Source of the DNA: Candidatus Ruminococcus avistercoris
GTDB lineage: Bacteria; Bacillota; Clostridia; Lachnospirales; Lachnospiraceae
Assembly (NCBI GenBank): GCA_019120315.1
Contig: DWVJ01000028.1
Coordinates: 29,926 to 93,925 of the forward strand
Direction: 5' to 3'
DNA: 64,000 bases
Within the stretch, counting starts at the first letter, position 1; each line of letters opens with the position of its first letter. Below, one piece after another: positions 48,866 to 59,014 of the stretch. A program made the position numbers and the translations under genes. The notes under the pieces were generated by a model. That model was not told where the DNA came from and searched no databases. It was given only the letters and a program-made list of their open reading frames with translations.

Positions 48866-50269
48866 ATGACAAAAAGAAAAAAGATACTGCTCGGCGTGCT
48901 TGTGGTGTTCCTTTTGCTTCTGGCAGGGACGTATGCAGCAATGGCGTTTTATTTCGAAGAGCATTTTTATTCCAATACCGTCATTGACGGAATGGATTGT
49001 TCACAGATGACAGCGGCACAGGTGAAAGAAAAGCTGAAAGAAGAAGTGGAAAGCTACCGGCTGACGGTGACTGGCAGAGGCGAGGCTAAGGAAACGCTGA
49101 CGGCCTGGGATCTTTCTCTTTCCTATAAAGACGACGGGGCGGTAGACCGGCTTTTAAAAGGGCAGAATCACTGGCTCTGGCCGGCGGGGGCCTTCCGGGA
49201 ACATACGTATCAGGAACTGGTTTCGTTGGAAGTATCGGACGAGGGCATCAGCAAGGCGGTGGATGGCCTGGCCATGATGCAGGAAGAGAATATGACGGCG
49301 CCGGAAGATGCTTCTATCACCGTGGAAAACAATGATTTTACCATTGTTCCGGAAAAAGAAGGAACCACACTGAACCGTGACAAGGTGACGGCGGCGGTTA
49401 AAAAGGCGGTTCTGGCAGGGGAAAAGACGCTGGATCTGGATGCGGCGGACTGCTATGAACATCCGGCAGTCACGGCGGAGGATGAAGCGCTTAAGGAACG
49501 TCTTAAGAATCTGCAGCAGCTGGTTTCTGCCAGTTTGACCATGGATTTTGGCAGCGGCCGCACGGAGACGGTGGACAAGAATCTTTTGATCACCTGGCTG
49601 ACACAGGACGAAGCGGGAAATGATGTGATCGATTCTGCCAAAGTGACGGAATATGTGCAGCAGCTGGCGGATAAATATGATACGGTGGGACACCATACCT
49701 TTACCACCACGGGAGGCGAAACCGTTACTCTGGAAAAGGGCGATTACGGCTGGGTACTGGATGTGGAAACGACGGCGGCCAATCTCGCCCAGGCTATACA
49801 GGAGCATCAGCAGGGAGCTTTTGAGGTGATCTACAGCAGTTCGGCAAAAAGCAGAGAGGAGAATGATATCGGCAGTTCCTACATAGAAATCTCCATTGAA
49901 CAGCAGACGGTGTGGTGCTATGTGGACGGGGAACTGGTGGTGGAGACGCCGGTGGTGACAGGATGCGTAAACAATGGAACTGAGACGCCAAAGGGAGGCG
50001 TATGGAAAGTCAAATCCAGAAAATCTCCCTACACAATGAAGGGAAAACCGGATGAAAACGGGGAGCCGTCCTATGTGGAGGAGGTGACCTACTGGGTGCC
50101 CTACAGCGAGGACTTTACGGTGGGGCTTCATGACCTGGCTTCCAGAACGGCTTTCGGAGGAGATATCTACATCACCAATGGTTCCCATGGATGTGTCAAC
50201 ACCCCGCTGGATGCCATGAAAAAAATTTACGATGTGGTGTCCTACGGTTTTCCGGTTATTGTATACTGA
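48866..50269 (+). CDS. L,D-transpeptidase (YkuD) with peptidoglycan-binding domains
   Basis: N-terminal TM; C-terminal SSYIEISIEQQTVWCYVDGELV...GSHGCVNTPLDAMKKIYD catalytic motif. Confidence 0.93.
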   Translation: MTKRKKILLGVLVVFLLLLAGTYAAMAFYFEEHFYSNTVIDGMDCSQMTAAQVKEKLKEEVESYRLTVTGRGEAKETLTAWDLSLSYKDDGAVDRLLKGQNHWLWPAGAFREHTYQELVSLEVSDEGISKAVDGLAMMQEENMTAPEDASITVENNDFTIVPEKEGTTLNRDKVTAAVKKAVLAGEKTLDLDAADCYEHPAVTAEDEALKERLKNLQQLVSASLTMDFGSGRTETVDKNLLITWLTQDEAGNDVIDSAKVTEYVQQLADKYDTVGHHTFTTTGGETVTLEKGDYGWVLDVETTAANLAQAIQEHQQGAFEVIYSSSAKSREENDIGSSYIEISIEQQTVWCYVDGELVVETPVVTGCVNNGTETPKGGVWKVKSRKSPYTMKGKPDENGEPSYVEEVTYWVPYSEDFTVGLHDLASRTAFGGDIYITNGSHGCVNTPLDAMKKIYDVVSYGFPVIVY

Positions 50270-50405
50270 TACAGAATTCTAAACTATTCTTAAGGAATTC
50301 TTAAAATTTATTGCAGACGATTGTGTTTTCAGAAAAATCGTGTTAAGGTAAGGGTAACTTAAACGAGCGGATTTCATTATGAGAAATGAACCGGGAGGTG
50401 AGAGT

Positions 50406-52460
50406 ATGAAAACATATCGGATGAAAGCGATCAGTTTACTGGCGGCATGGATTCTGGCGATGAGCGGCTGTCTGACGCCGGTGCTGGCAGACGGTTCCGA
50501 AGAAGAGGAGAACAGGGAACAGTATTTTATTATCTATGATGCCAACGGCGGAGAGGGGAGCATAGAAAAGACAGCGGTAAAAGCAGGAGAGGAAGCAGCC
50601 AGGTCGGAGGACAATGCAAAGACAGGAGAGAAGGACGGCAAAGAATCTGATCCTGTCGATGCGCAGGCGCCGGTGATCGAATGGTTCTGCGGCGGAGGTG
50701 CATTTTTTGTGGGAGACAAGGCGCTCCTGGAAATCCATGCATCTGTGGGAGACGGCGGCACAGTGAGTTATCAGTGGTATCAGAGCACAGACGGCAGTAC
50801 GGCAGAGGGTACGGCTGTTGCGGGAGCGCAGGATACCCTGTTTGAAGCTCCCACGCAGGAAGCAGGACTCTTATATTATTACTGCGTGGTAACCAATACC
50901 AACGAGCAGGCTGATGGAAAAAAGACGGCGCAGACAGTCAGCCAGGCGGTCAGCGTGATGGTGACGGAGCCCAGGAAGATAACCGTGGATGCCGAAAAAC
51001 CGGTGATCGAGTGGATCAGCGGCGGGGGCACCTTTAACCAGGGCGATCCGGCGGTGCTGGAAGTAAAGGCGACAGTGACTGATGGCGGTACGTTAAGCTA
51101 TCAGTGGTACCGCAGCGAAGACGGCACCACAGAAAAGGGTACGGCTCTGGACGGCGCCACAGAAAATACGTATTATCCTTCCACCGATGTGGCAGGAACT
51201 GTCTATTATTACTGCGAGGTGACCAATACCAATGAGCAGGTAAATGGAGAAAAAACGGCACAGGCAGTCAGTGAAGCGGTCAGTGTGACGGTGGAGGATC
51301 CTGAACCGGAGCCTGAGATTGTAAATGCGCAGACGCCGGTGATAGAATGGATCAGAGGAGGCGGAACCTTCCAGACAGGTGACAAAGCCGCACTGGAAGT
51401 AAAGGCCGGCGTCAGTGACGGAGGAAGCTTAAGCTATCAGTGGTATCAGAGCAGTGACGGAAGCGCGGCAGGAGGGACAGCCATAGACGGAGCAGTCAGC
51501 GCGGCGTATCAGCCTTCCACGGAAACGGCGGGAACCTTCTATTACTACTGCGAGGTGACCAATACCAATGACAGCGTAAACGGAGAGAAGACGGCCCAGG
51601 CAGTCAGCGATGCGGTAAAGGTGACGGTAAATGAGAATGTATCTGCTGTGACGGATGCGGAAAAGCCTAAAGTAAGCGGACCTTCCGGCAGCGGAACTTA
51701 CTATGAATCGGACAATTTCAAACTGCAGGTAAAAGCCTCTGCAGGCGACGGCGGTACATTGACGTATCAGTGGTATAATAATAAAGAAAAGATTGAAGGA
51801 GCAACGCAGGCAGAATATAAACCTTCCGTCGGCACCGGATATTATTACTGTGTAGTAGTTAATATCAACCCGAATGCTTCCGGAGAGAAGACGGCTTATA
51901 CAGCCAGTGATGCGGTGAAGGTGACAGTAAAGGAAGGGAACAGACCCAGGGCGGCGGATACTCCCGAGGTAAGCGGACCTTCCGGCGGCGGAACGTATTA
52001 TAAGGGACAGTCTCCCAGGCTTGAGGTGAAGGCATCTGTGGATGATGGAGGCACGTTAACGTATCAGTGGTATAAAAACAGTAAAAACAGCAATGAAAAC
52101 GGCACGCTGATTCAGGGCGCCACATCCAGCATATACCAGCCTTCCACAAAGACGGTGGGCACCGCTTATTATTACTGTGTAGTATCCAATACCAATGAAG
52201 AGGCATCGGAAACCCGTACCGTACGGTATGTGACAGGCACAGCCAAGGTTTCCGTAATAGAAAAGGGCAGTGTAAAAAACAACGTAAAGCGCGCGTCGCC
52301 GGTTTCCAGAAACAACCGGACGACAGCCACAAAAACGAGGGCGTCCAATGCCAGAACAGAAGATGAAAATAATGTAATGCTTTTGCTGCTCCTCATGCTG
52401 GGAGCAGGCGGAACAGCGGCAGGCCTGATTCTGAGGAGAAGATTCCGCAGACAGGACTGA
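50406..52460 (+). CDS. Cell-surface protein with five tandem Ig-like repeats and C-terminal TM
   Basis: Signal-like N-terminus; repeated DGGTLSYQWYxSxDG...YYYCVVTNTN...TAQAVSxAVxVTV; C-terminal VMLLLLLMLGAGGTAAGLILRRRFRRQD. Confidence 0.85.
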   Translation: MKTYRMKAISLLAAWILAMSGCLTPVLADGSEEEENREQYFIIYDANGGEGSIEKTAVKAGEEAARSEDNAKTGEKDGKESDPVDAQAPVIEWFCGGGAFFVGDKALLEIHASVGDGGTVSYQWYQSTDGSTAEGTAVAGAQDTLFEAPTQEAGLLYYYCVVTNTNEQADGKKTAQTVSQAVSVMVTEPRKITVDAEKPVIEWISGGGTFNQGDPAVLEVKATVTDGGTLSYQWYRSEDGTTEKGTALDGATENTYYPSTDVAGTVYYYCEVTNTNEQVNGEKTAQAVSEAVSVTVEDPEPEPEIVNAQTPVIEWIRGGGTFQTGDKAALEVKAGVSDGGSLSYQWYQSSDGSAAGGTAIDGAVSAAYQPSTETAGTFYYYCEVTNTNDSVNGEKTAQAVSDAVKVTVNENVSAVTDAEKPKVSGPSGSGTYYESDNFKLQVKASAGDGGTLTYQWYNNKEKIEGATQAEYKPSVGTGYYYCVVVNINPNASGEKTAYTASDAVKVTVKEGNRPRAADTPEVSGPSGGGTYYKGQSPRLEVKASVDDGGTLTYQWYKNSKNSNENGTLIQGATSSIYQPSTKTVGTAYYYCVVSNTNEEASETRTVRYVTGTAKVSVIEKGSVKNNVKRASPVSRNNRTTATKTRASNARTEDENNVMLLLLLMLGAGGTAAGLILRRRFRRQD

Positions 52461-52471
52461 AAGTGAGAAGG

Positions 52472-52499
52472 GGCAGGCGCGAACAGCGCCTGCCTTTTA
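52472..52499 (+). terminator. Rho-independent terminator after Ig-repeat gene
   Basis: ggcaggcgcgaacagcgcctgccttttaa. Confidence 0.8.
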
Positions 52500-52644
52500 A
52501 AAAAGGGGATGACAATATGGAACAATTTTTGCACAAAAAGCAATTTAAGCAAAAAATGATATAACAAAATGGAATATGTATTTCGCAAAAAAACTATGGA
52601 CATGTAAGAGCAGAAGTATTATATTTTAGGGGAAATATGACCTA

Positions 52645-52800
52645 CGCAAGTTCCGAAAGGATTAATAGAGAAATCGGTGAGAATCCGATGCGATCCCGTC
52701 ACTGTGTTAGGGAGCGGTCTTTCATTAATGTCACTGGATACAGCATTATCCGGGAAGGCGAAGGGCTGCGGTGAACTTAAGCCAGGAGAACTGCTTGCGA
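52645..52800 (+). promoter_or_regulatory. Cobalamin riboswitch
   Basis: aatcggtgagaatccgatgcgatcccgtcactgtgttagggagc...gtcactggatacagcattatccgggaaggcgaaggg...gccaggagaactgcttg; B12-box and core arrangement. Confidence 0.9.
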
Positions 52801-52856
52801 TAAGGAGGAGTAATGATTCTTACGGTGTATAGGAAGCATGTTTTTTTTGTGTACCT

Positions 52857-52878
52857 GCGGCCGTTTGGCCGCTTTTTT
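52857..52878 (+). terminator. Intrinsic terminator of cobalamin riboswitch expression platform
   Basis: gcggccgtttggccgctttttt, between riboswitch aptamer and first ORF. Confidence 0.8.
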
Positions 52879-52951
52879 GCGCAAACGGAATATCAGAACT
52901 GTACGACTGGCAAAGGATGACTCTGTGATTAAAAAGTACAGGAGGAAGAAA

Positions 52952-53701
52952 ATGAAGCTGAATGACGAGATTAAAGGTTACTGGGAAGGGGAAGCTGATA
53001 TTTACAGCCGTGCAATATGGAAAGAGCTGACAGGACCGCAGTGTGAAGAGTGGAAAAAGATAATTTTGAAGTACGCGCCGAAAAAAGAGCCCATGGAGAT
53101 TCTGGATGCCGGCTGCGGTCCTGGCTTTTTCCCTGTTATCTTGGGCAGAGAGGGGCACAGAGTGACGGGCATTGATATTACAGAGAATATGATTGCCCGC
53201 GCGAAGGAGAATGTAGAAAGATATGGGCAGCATGCGGTTTTAAAAACCATGGATTGCCAGGAACTTCAGTTTCCGGACAATACTTTTGACATGGTGATCA
53301 GCAGAAATATTACGTGGACGCTGGATGATCCTCAAAAAGCTTATCTGGAATGGAAAAGAGTTTTGAAACCGGGCGGGCGTATGCTGGTTTTTGACGGATG
53401 CTGGTATCTGCACCTTTATGATGAAAAACTTAAGAGACAGTATGAAGAAAATGAGAAAAGGATTTTGAAAAAATATGGAAGGAAAATTCATACGCATGCG
53501 GATCCTGAGAAAGGGGATGAGCTGAGCAGACAGTTTTTTATGAGTGATAAACAGCGTCCTGTCTGGGATCTGGAATACCTGATAGAAGCTGGTTTTTCCG
53601 TAGTATTTGCTGAGCCTGATATAAGCGATAAAGTATGGGATGAAATGGAGAAAGATATTAACGGACTGACGCCGGTTTTTCTGGTGGGAGCGGAGAAATA
53701 A
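52952..53701 (+). CDS. Class I SAM-dependent methyltransferase
   Basis: ILDAGCGPGFFPVILGREGHRVTGIDITENMIARAKEN...FDMVISRNITWTLDDPQKAYLEWKRVLKPGGRMLVFDG; RBS aggaggaag. Confidence 0.92.
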   Translation: MKLNDEIKGYWEGEADIYSRAIWKELTGPQCEEWKKIILKYAPKKEPMEILDAGCGPGFFPVILGREGHRVTGIDITENMIARAKENVERYGQHAVLKTMDCQELQFPDNTFDMVISRNITWTLDDPQKAYLEWKRVLKPGGRMLVFDGCWYLHLYDEKLKRQYEENEKRILKKYGRKIHTHADPEKGDELSRQFFMSDKQRPVWDLEYLIEAGFSVVFAEPDISDKVWDEMEKDINGLTPVFLVGAEK

Positions 53702-53705
53702 AGAC

Positions 53706-55433
53706 ATGAGGAAATATATACGTCTGGTGAGCTTTCTGGGTGATATTCCCTGGGAGACTGCCGGGAAAGTGCTGCTGGCACAGCTGATAACGGCAGCCGG
53801 CTTTATACAGGCATTCTGTCTGGCCTGGGGAGTAACGGCAGTATTTGACGGAAGATGGAGCAGCGTGCTGTTATATCTTACGGTCTGCCTGGCGGCTTTG
53901 CTTATAAGAGCGCTGCTGGTGCGTTATCAGGAAGGGTATACAAAGAAGATGGCCGCTAAAGTAAAAGCTGTGATACGAAACCGGATGCTGGAAAAACTGA
54001 TGCAGCTGGGACCGGCTTACAGAAATGATAAGAGAACGGGCAATCTTCAGTCTCTGATTACCGATGGGGTGGAATCCTTTGAACCCTTCCTTGTTCAGTA
54101 CCTGCCGCAGACAATTGTAGTATTGATTACGACTGTGTTTTCTTCTGCATACCTTTGGAAACTGGACCGGGCAGTTGGAGCAGTTATAATCATTATGGCA
54201 GTGCTGGCCATAATAATTCCCCACTTATTCATGCCGGCAGTATCCAGGGTGATGATCGAATACTGGCAGGAGTATGCGGCGCTTAACGCGCAGTATATTG
54301 ACAGCATGCAGGGAATGAGCACGCTGAAGTCTCTGGGGGTCAGCCGGAGAGAAGGGAAAAAGCTGGCGGGTCAGGCGAAAAAATTTGCGGGAGAATCAAT
54401 GAAAAATCTGGGAATCTCTCTTTCGGATTCTGCTGTGATTGTAGCGTGTACGGCGATAGGAACGGCCGCGAGCATAGCGATTGCCGCTTTTCATATGGCC
54501 GCGGGACAGATTTCCTATGAAAATATGCTGATTATTCTGTTTCTGGCAGGGGAATGTATGAAACCTTTGAATGAAATGAATACATATTGGCATAGCAGTT
54601 ATCTCGGACTGTCAGTGGCTGAAGAGCTTTTCCAGGTTCTGGATGAGCCCGTGGTCATTTTGGACGGATCAGGGCCGGATTATCTGGACAACAAACTTCC
54701 GGACATTTTACTGGATCATGTTTCTTTTTGCTACGAAAAGGATTCCGCAGAGGTGCTGAATCAGGTAACGATGGAAATAGATGCGGGGAAAGTGACCGCA
54801 ATTGTGGGAAAATCAGGTTCCGGAAAATCAACGATTGTCAACCTGATCCTCCGTTTTTTTGATGTGGATCAGGGGAAAATTTGTCTGGATGGAAAGGATA
54901 TCCGGAATTTTTCCGTTGATTTTCTGCGAAGTCAGATTGCTGTCGTATTCCAGGAAACGTACTTGTTTTACGGGACGATAGGAGAAAATATAAAAATGGG
55001 CAGGCCGGAAGCGACCGATGAGGAAATGATGAACGCGGCTGTTCTGGCGAACGCTCATGAATTTATTATGAATCTTCCCCAGGGATATCAGACGGTTGTA
55101 GGGGAAAGGGGCGCGACACTGTCGGGAGGAGAAAGGCAGAGGATATCGATTGCCCGGGCTATATTGAAGGATGCCCCCATACTGATACTGGATGAAGCGA
55201 CTTCCAGTGTGGATATCCTGCATGAAAATCTGATACAGGAGGCATTAAAACGCTGTATGGAAAATAAGACCACGGTTGTAATCGCCCACAGACTGTCAAC
55301 AATTGAGCAGGCGGACCGGATTTACGTGTTGGATCATGGAAAGATAGACGGATGGGGAACACATGAGGAACTGATGCAAAGGAATTTTACTTACCAGGGA
55401 CTGATAAAGGCTCAGAATTATGCAAAACAGTAA
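53706..55433 (+). CDS. ABC transporter, fused permease/ATP-binding (CydD-like half)
   Basis: TM domain with GNLQSLITDGVESFEPFLVQYLPQ...YIDSMQGMSTLKSLGVSRR; GKSGSGKSTIVNL, LSGGERQRISIARA. Confidence 0.9.
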   Translation: MRKYIRLVSFLGDIPWETAGKVLLAQLITAAGFIQAFCLAWGVTAVFDGRWSSVLLYLTVCLAALLIRALLVRYQEGYTKKMAAKVKAVIRNRMLEKLMQLGPAYRNDKRTGNLQSLITDGVESFEPFLVQYLPQTIVVLITTVFSSAYLWKLDRAVGAVIIIMAVLAIIIPHLFMPAVSRVMIEYWQEYAALNAQYIDSMQGMSTLKSLGVSRREGKKLAGQAKKFAGESMKNLGISLSDSAVIVACTAIGTAASIAIAAFHMAAGQISYENMLIILFLAGECMKPLNEMNTYWHSSYLGLSVAEELFQVLDEPVVILDGSGPDYLDNKLPDILLDHVSFCYEKDSAEVLNQVTMEIDAGKVTAIVGKSGSGKSTIVNLILRFFDVDQGKICLDGKDIRNFSVDFLRSQIAVVFQETYLFYGTIGENIKMGRPEATDEEMMNAAVLANAHEFIMNLPQGYQTVVGERGATLSGGERQRISIARAILKDAPILILDEATSSVDILHENLIQEALKRCMENKTTVVIAHRLSTIEQADRIYVLDHGKIDGWGTHEELMQRNFTYQGLIKAQNYAKQ

Positions 55434-57180
55434 AGATACAAAGACGGAAAGAAATCGAATAAAAAATGTATTCCGGTTATCACGCCGCATAAAACCCTAT
55501 CGGGGGAGAATCGCCGGAGCTGTTGTCAGCGGCGTGGGGCACCAGCTGTCCTTAGTGGGAGTATCAGCGGTCTGCGCTTACCTGGCGGGACTCGCTATGG
55601 AAGGAAGACTGACCGGACGAATGACACAGCTGACTTTTTTGCTCGCAGCTGCGGTGGCAGCCAGAATTTTCTTTTACTTTATGGAAATGTGGCTGGCTCA
55701 TGATGTGGCTTTTAAAGTGCTGGCGGATTTCCGCATTATGCTTTTTTCGGCTATCGAAAAGGTTTCTCCGGCCATTTTGCTGAATATGCGGTCGGGACAG
55801 CTGGCATCGACATTGATGAGCGATGTGGAACTGCTGGAATGGTTTTTCGCCCACTCTTTTGGAAGCATACTGGTTGCGATTGCCGCGCCCGCGATTCTTC
55901 TGATCTGCCTTTGCGTAATTCATCCGGTATTTTCCGTTATTATCATTGTTTTTCTGGTGATAATTATCTGGATACCGGTGTGGATGAAGAAAAAGGCGGA
56001 CGCGCAGGGCAGGCGGGTGCGTGAACAACTGGGAGACGCCAATGCTGTCACCATGGAGGGGATTCAGGGGATGAAAGAGATTCTTTCCCTGAATAACCGG
56101 GTGATTTATCAAAAGAAAAATGAAAATTACATGAAACGTTTTTATGACAGTCAGCTGCAGTACGGGAAACGGCTGGGCACAGAAGGAGCGCTGCTGCAGG
56201 GAGTACAGGGTATTTCCATGCTCTGCGTAACGGGAGCGGCCGCATTGCTGGTACGAAATGGACAGATGGATTTTGCCTGGTATCCGGTTGTGGTGATGCT
56301 TTCGGGCATGGTGCTGGGACCGGTGGTGGAGGTATGCGGTACCGCCAGGAATTTCGGACTGATATTTGCCGCAGCCGATCGCGTGTACCGGGTGCTGGAA
56401 GCAAAGCCGCAGGTGGAAGACAGAGGGAAAGATATTGACGTTAAGGAGGTTGTACCCTCCGTAACCTATGAACACGTGTGGTTCCGCTACAAGAAAGAAG
56501 GTGATTATGCGCTGCGTGACGTCAGCTTCCAGGTTAATCCGGGCGAAACGGCCGCTCTGGTAGGAGCCTCCGGAGCGGGAAAAAGTACCTGTATGAATTT
56601 GCTTCTTCGGTACTGGGATACGGAAAAAGGAACTTTGAAAATCGGAGATTATAATTTAAAGGACATTTCTCTGAATAATATCAGGAGTCTGACCTCGGCG
56701 GTTCTGCAGGACGTATATCTTTTCCGGGATACGATCAGAGAAAATATCCGGATGGGGAAACCGGAGGCAGCGGATCAGGAAGTGGAAAACGCGGCAAAAA
56801 TGGCACTGGCGCACGAGTTTATTATGGACTTGCCAAAAGGGTACGACACCGTGGCCGGGGAAAGCGGATTGAAACTGTCTGGCGGGCAGAGGCAGAGGAT
56901 TGCCATAGCCAGAGCGCTGCTGAAAGACGCTCCGGTACTAATCCTGGACGAGGCGGTGTCAAATCTGGATACAGAGAATGAAAAAGAAATCCAGGAATCT
57001 ATCAGAAGATCCAGCGAAGGAAAAACTACTCTTATTGTGGCCCACAGGCTTTCAACGATCCGTTCGGCGGATAAAATCATCGTATTGAAAAATGGCCAGG
57101 TAGTGCAGACGGGAACCTATGAGGAGCTTATAGAGGAAGAGGGCCATTTCCAGGAGCTGATTGCTTCGCGCTCTGTCTGA
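55420..57180 (+). CDS. ABC transporter, fused permease/ATP-binding (CydC-like half)
   Basis: ARIFFYFMEMWLAHDVAFKVLADFRIMLFSAIEKVSPAILLNMRSGQLASTLMSDVELLEWFF; GASGAGKST, LSGGQRQRIAIARA; overlaps previous gene by 14 bp. Confidence 0.9.
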   Translation: MQNSKDTKTERNRIKNVFRLSRRIKPYRGRIAGAVVSGVGHQLSLVGVSAVCAYLAGLAMEGRLTGRMTQLTFLLAAAVAARIFFYFMEMWLAHDVAFKVLADFRIMLFSAIEKVSPAILLNMRSGQLASTLMSDVELLEWFFAHSFGSILVAIAAPAILLICLCVIHPVFSVIIIVFLVIIIWIPVWMKKKADAQGRRVREQLGDANAVTMEGIQGMKEILSLNNRVIYQKKNENYMKRFYDSQLQYGKRLGTEGALLQGVQGISMLCVTGAAALLVRNGQMDFAWYPVVVMLSGMVLGPVVEVCGTARNFGLIFAAADRVYRVLEAKPQVEDRGKDIDVKEVVPSVTYEHVWFRYKKEGDYALRDVSFQVNPGETAALVGASGAGKSTCMNLLLRYWDTEKGTLKIGDYNLKDISLNNIRSLTSAVLQDVYLFRDTIRENIRMGKPEAADQEVENAAKMALAHEFIMDLPKGYDTVAGESGLKLSGGQRQRIAIARALLKDAPVLILDEAVSNLDTENEKEIQESIRRSSEGKTTLIVAHRLSTIRSADKIIVLKNGQVVQTGTYEELIEEEGHFQELIASRSV

Positions 57181-57213
57181 GATTTCTGGAACAGGATAAG
57201 AAGGTGAATAATA

Positions 57214-58140
57214 TTGATGCGTTACATAGGGAAAAGACTGATTTTCCTTCTGCCGATCGTTCTTATTATGTCCATGCTGGTATTTGGACTCAGTGAATTT
57301 TCGTCCGGCGATGCCGCCAGGGTGATGGCGGAACAGATCTACGGACACCCTACGCGGACGGAAATTGAGAAAGTCCGGCATGAAAACGGAATGGATCAGC
57401 CCATCTGGCGGCGTTATATCCGCTGGCTGGGAAATGCGGTTCATGGAGATTTTGGAGTTTCTTATCAGTCGGGACAGTCAGCACTGAAAGAAGTGCTGAA
57501 ATGTTTTCCGGTTACTTTAAAACTGGCAGCCGCGGCTTTTCTGATATTGATAATACTGGGTATTCCGCTGGGAATTTTGTCTGCAGTATGGGAAAACAGC
57601 GTGCTTGATAAGATTCTGCAGATATTTTCTTTTTTCAGCGTCTCTGTCCCCGCTTTCTGGATAGGACTGCTGCTGCTGTATCTGCTGGGGGTGAAACTGC
57701 ATGTGGTATCCGTGCTGGGAGCAGGGCAGGAGGGTTTCCTTCTTCCGGCGCTGACGTTGGATATTGGATATTTTGGCGTGCTGATCCGTCTGATGAGAAG
57801 CAGCTTAAGCAAAGAGCTGAAAAAGGAATATATAAGAACCTGCCGGGCAAGAGGCTTATCGCCTGTGCGGATTATAATGAAGCATGGGGTTAAAAACGCT
57901 GTACTGCCGGTTATTACTCAGCTGAGCAGCATGTGTATCAGTCTGATATGCGGATCGGCTATTGTAGAGTCTATATACTCGATACAGGGAGTCGGGCAGC
58001 TGGCGCTGGAAGCAGTATATACGCAGGATCTGCCGGTGCTTCAGTGCTTTATTCTGCTCATCACCTGTTTTGTTGTCATTCTGAATCTGGCGGTTGATAT
58101 TCTCTACTCATCATTGGATGCGAGAATTCAGCTGAATTAA
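57214..58140 (+). CDS. ABC transporter permease, NikB/OppB type
   Basis: MRYIGKRLIFLLPIVLIMSMLVFGLSEFSSGDAA...YIRTCRARGLSPVRIIMKHGVKNAVLPVITQ. Confidence 0.92.
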   Translation: MMRYIGKRLIFLLPIVLIMSMLVFGLSEFSSGDAARVMAEQIYGHPTRTEIEKVRHENGMDQPIWRRYIRWLGNAVHGDFGVSYQSGQSALKEVLKCFPVTLKLAAAAFLILIILGIPLGILSAVWENSVLDKILQIFSFFSVSVPAFWIGLLLLYLLGVKLHVVSVLGAGQEGFLLPALTLDIGYFGVLIRLMRSSLSKELKKEYIRTCRARGLSPVRIIMKHGVKNAVLPVITQLSSMCISLICGSAIVESIYSIQGVGQLALEAVYTQDLPVLQCFILLITCFVVILNLAVDILYSSLDARIQLN

Positions 58141-58153
58141 AGGAGCGAAAAAA

Positions 58154-59014
58154 ATGAAGCGAAAAGCGAAAGAATTGGAGCGGCGGGGAACAGCAAGGCT
58201 GCGATACCGAACAGTTTTCCGGCAGACCAGAACAAAGGCCGGCATGATTATCATATTTATCTTTGTGTTGACAGCTGTGTTTGCGCCGCTGATTGCTCCG
58301 AATGATCCGCTGCGAGTGGACGTGGCGAGAAAACTGGAAGGGCCGAGCGCTTCTTTCTGGCTGGGAACGGATCAGCTTGGGCGCTGCATCGCGTCAAGGC
58401 TGATCTGGGGAAGCAGAAATTCGCTTATGTACAGCGGCATCGTACTGCTGATAACATTGATGATAGGAGTGCCGGCAGGAATGGTGTCAGGATATTTTGG
58501 AGGAAAACTTGACAGCTTTATGATGCGGATTATTGATATTTTTATGGCCGTGCCCAGTTTTATTGTGGCTCTGGCAATAGCGGGAACGCTGGGAGCGAGC
58601 GGCAGAAATCTGGTGATTGCCATGTCCTGCGTCTATTGGGCAGCTTACGCCCGGCTGGTCCGGGGACTGACGAAACAGATCAAAGAGCGCAGCTACGTGA
58701 CAGCTCTGCGGGCGGGAGGATGCAGGGCAGGACAGATTATTTTCAGACATATACTGAAAAATATTGCCCCCTCTGTCATTGCTCTGGCAACCATTGAGCT
58801 AGGCTCGGTAATACTGGCAATCGCAGGTTTTTCCTTTATCGGGCTGGGAGTACAGCCTCCCAATCCGGAATGGGGAATTATGCTCAGCGACAGTCAGAGT
58901 TATATACAAACATATCCGCAGCTTATGATCTGGCCGGGTCTGGCTATTGTTGCGGTGGTAATGGCGTTTAATCTGCTGGGAGATGGTATACAAAATGGGA
59001 TGGCAAAAAGCTGA
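58154..59014 (+). CDS. ABC transporter permease, NikC/OppC type
   Basis: APLIAPNDPLRVD...FWLGTDQLGRCIASRLIWGSRNSL...YVTALRAGGCRAGQIIFRHILKNIAP. Confidence 0.92.
   Translation: MKRKAKELERRGTARLRYRTVFRQTRTKAGMIIIFIFVLTAVFAPLIAPNDPLRVDVARKLEGPSASFWLGTDQLGRCIASRLIWGSRNSLMYSGIVLLITLMIGVPAGMVSGYFGGKLDSFMMRIIDIFMAVPSFIVALAIAGTLGASGRNLVIAMSCVYWAAYARLVRGLTKQIKERSYVTALRAGGCRAGQIIFRHILKNIAPSVIALATIELGSVILAIAGFSFIGLGVQPPNPEWGIMLSDSQSYIQTYPQLMIWPGLAIVAVVMAFNLLGDGIQNGMAKS

Noticed and set aside
49154-50188. 344-aa minus-strand ORF opposite the L,D-transpeptidase
   Set aside because: Shadow ORF of a gene with a clear catalytic motif.
52838-52951. N-terminal extension of the methyltransferase ORF
   Set aside because: It overlaps the riboswitch terminator hairpin; the ATG at 52952 has a strong RBS and starts the conserved domain.
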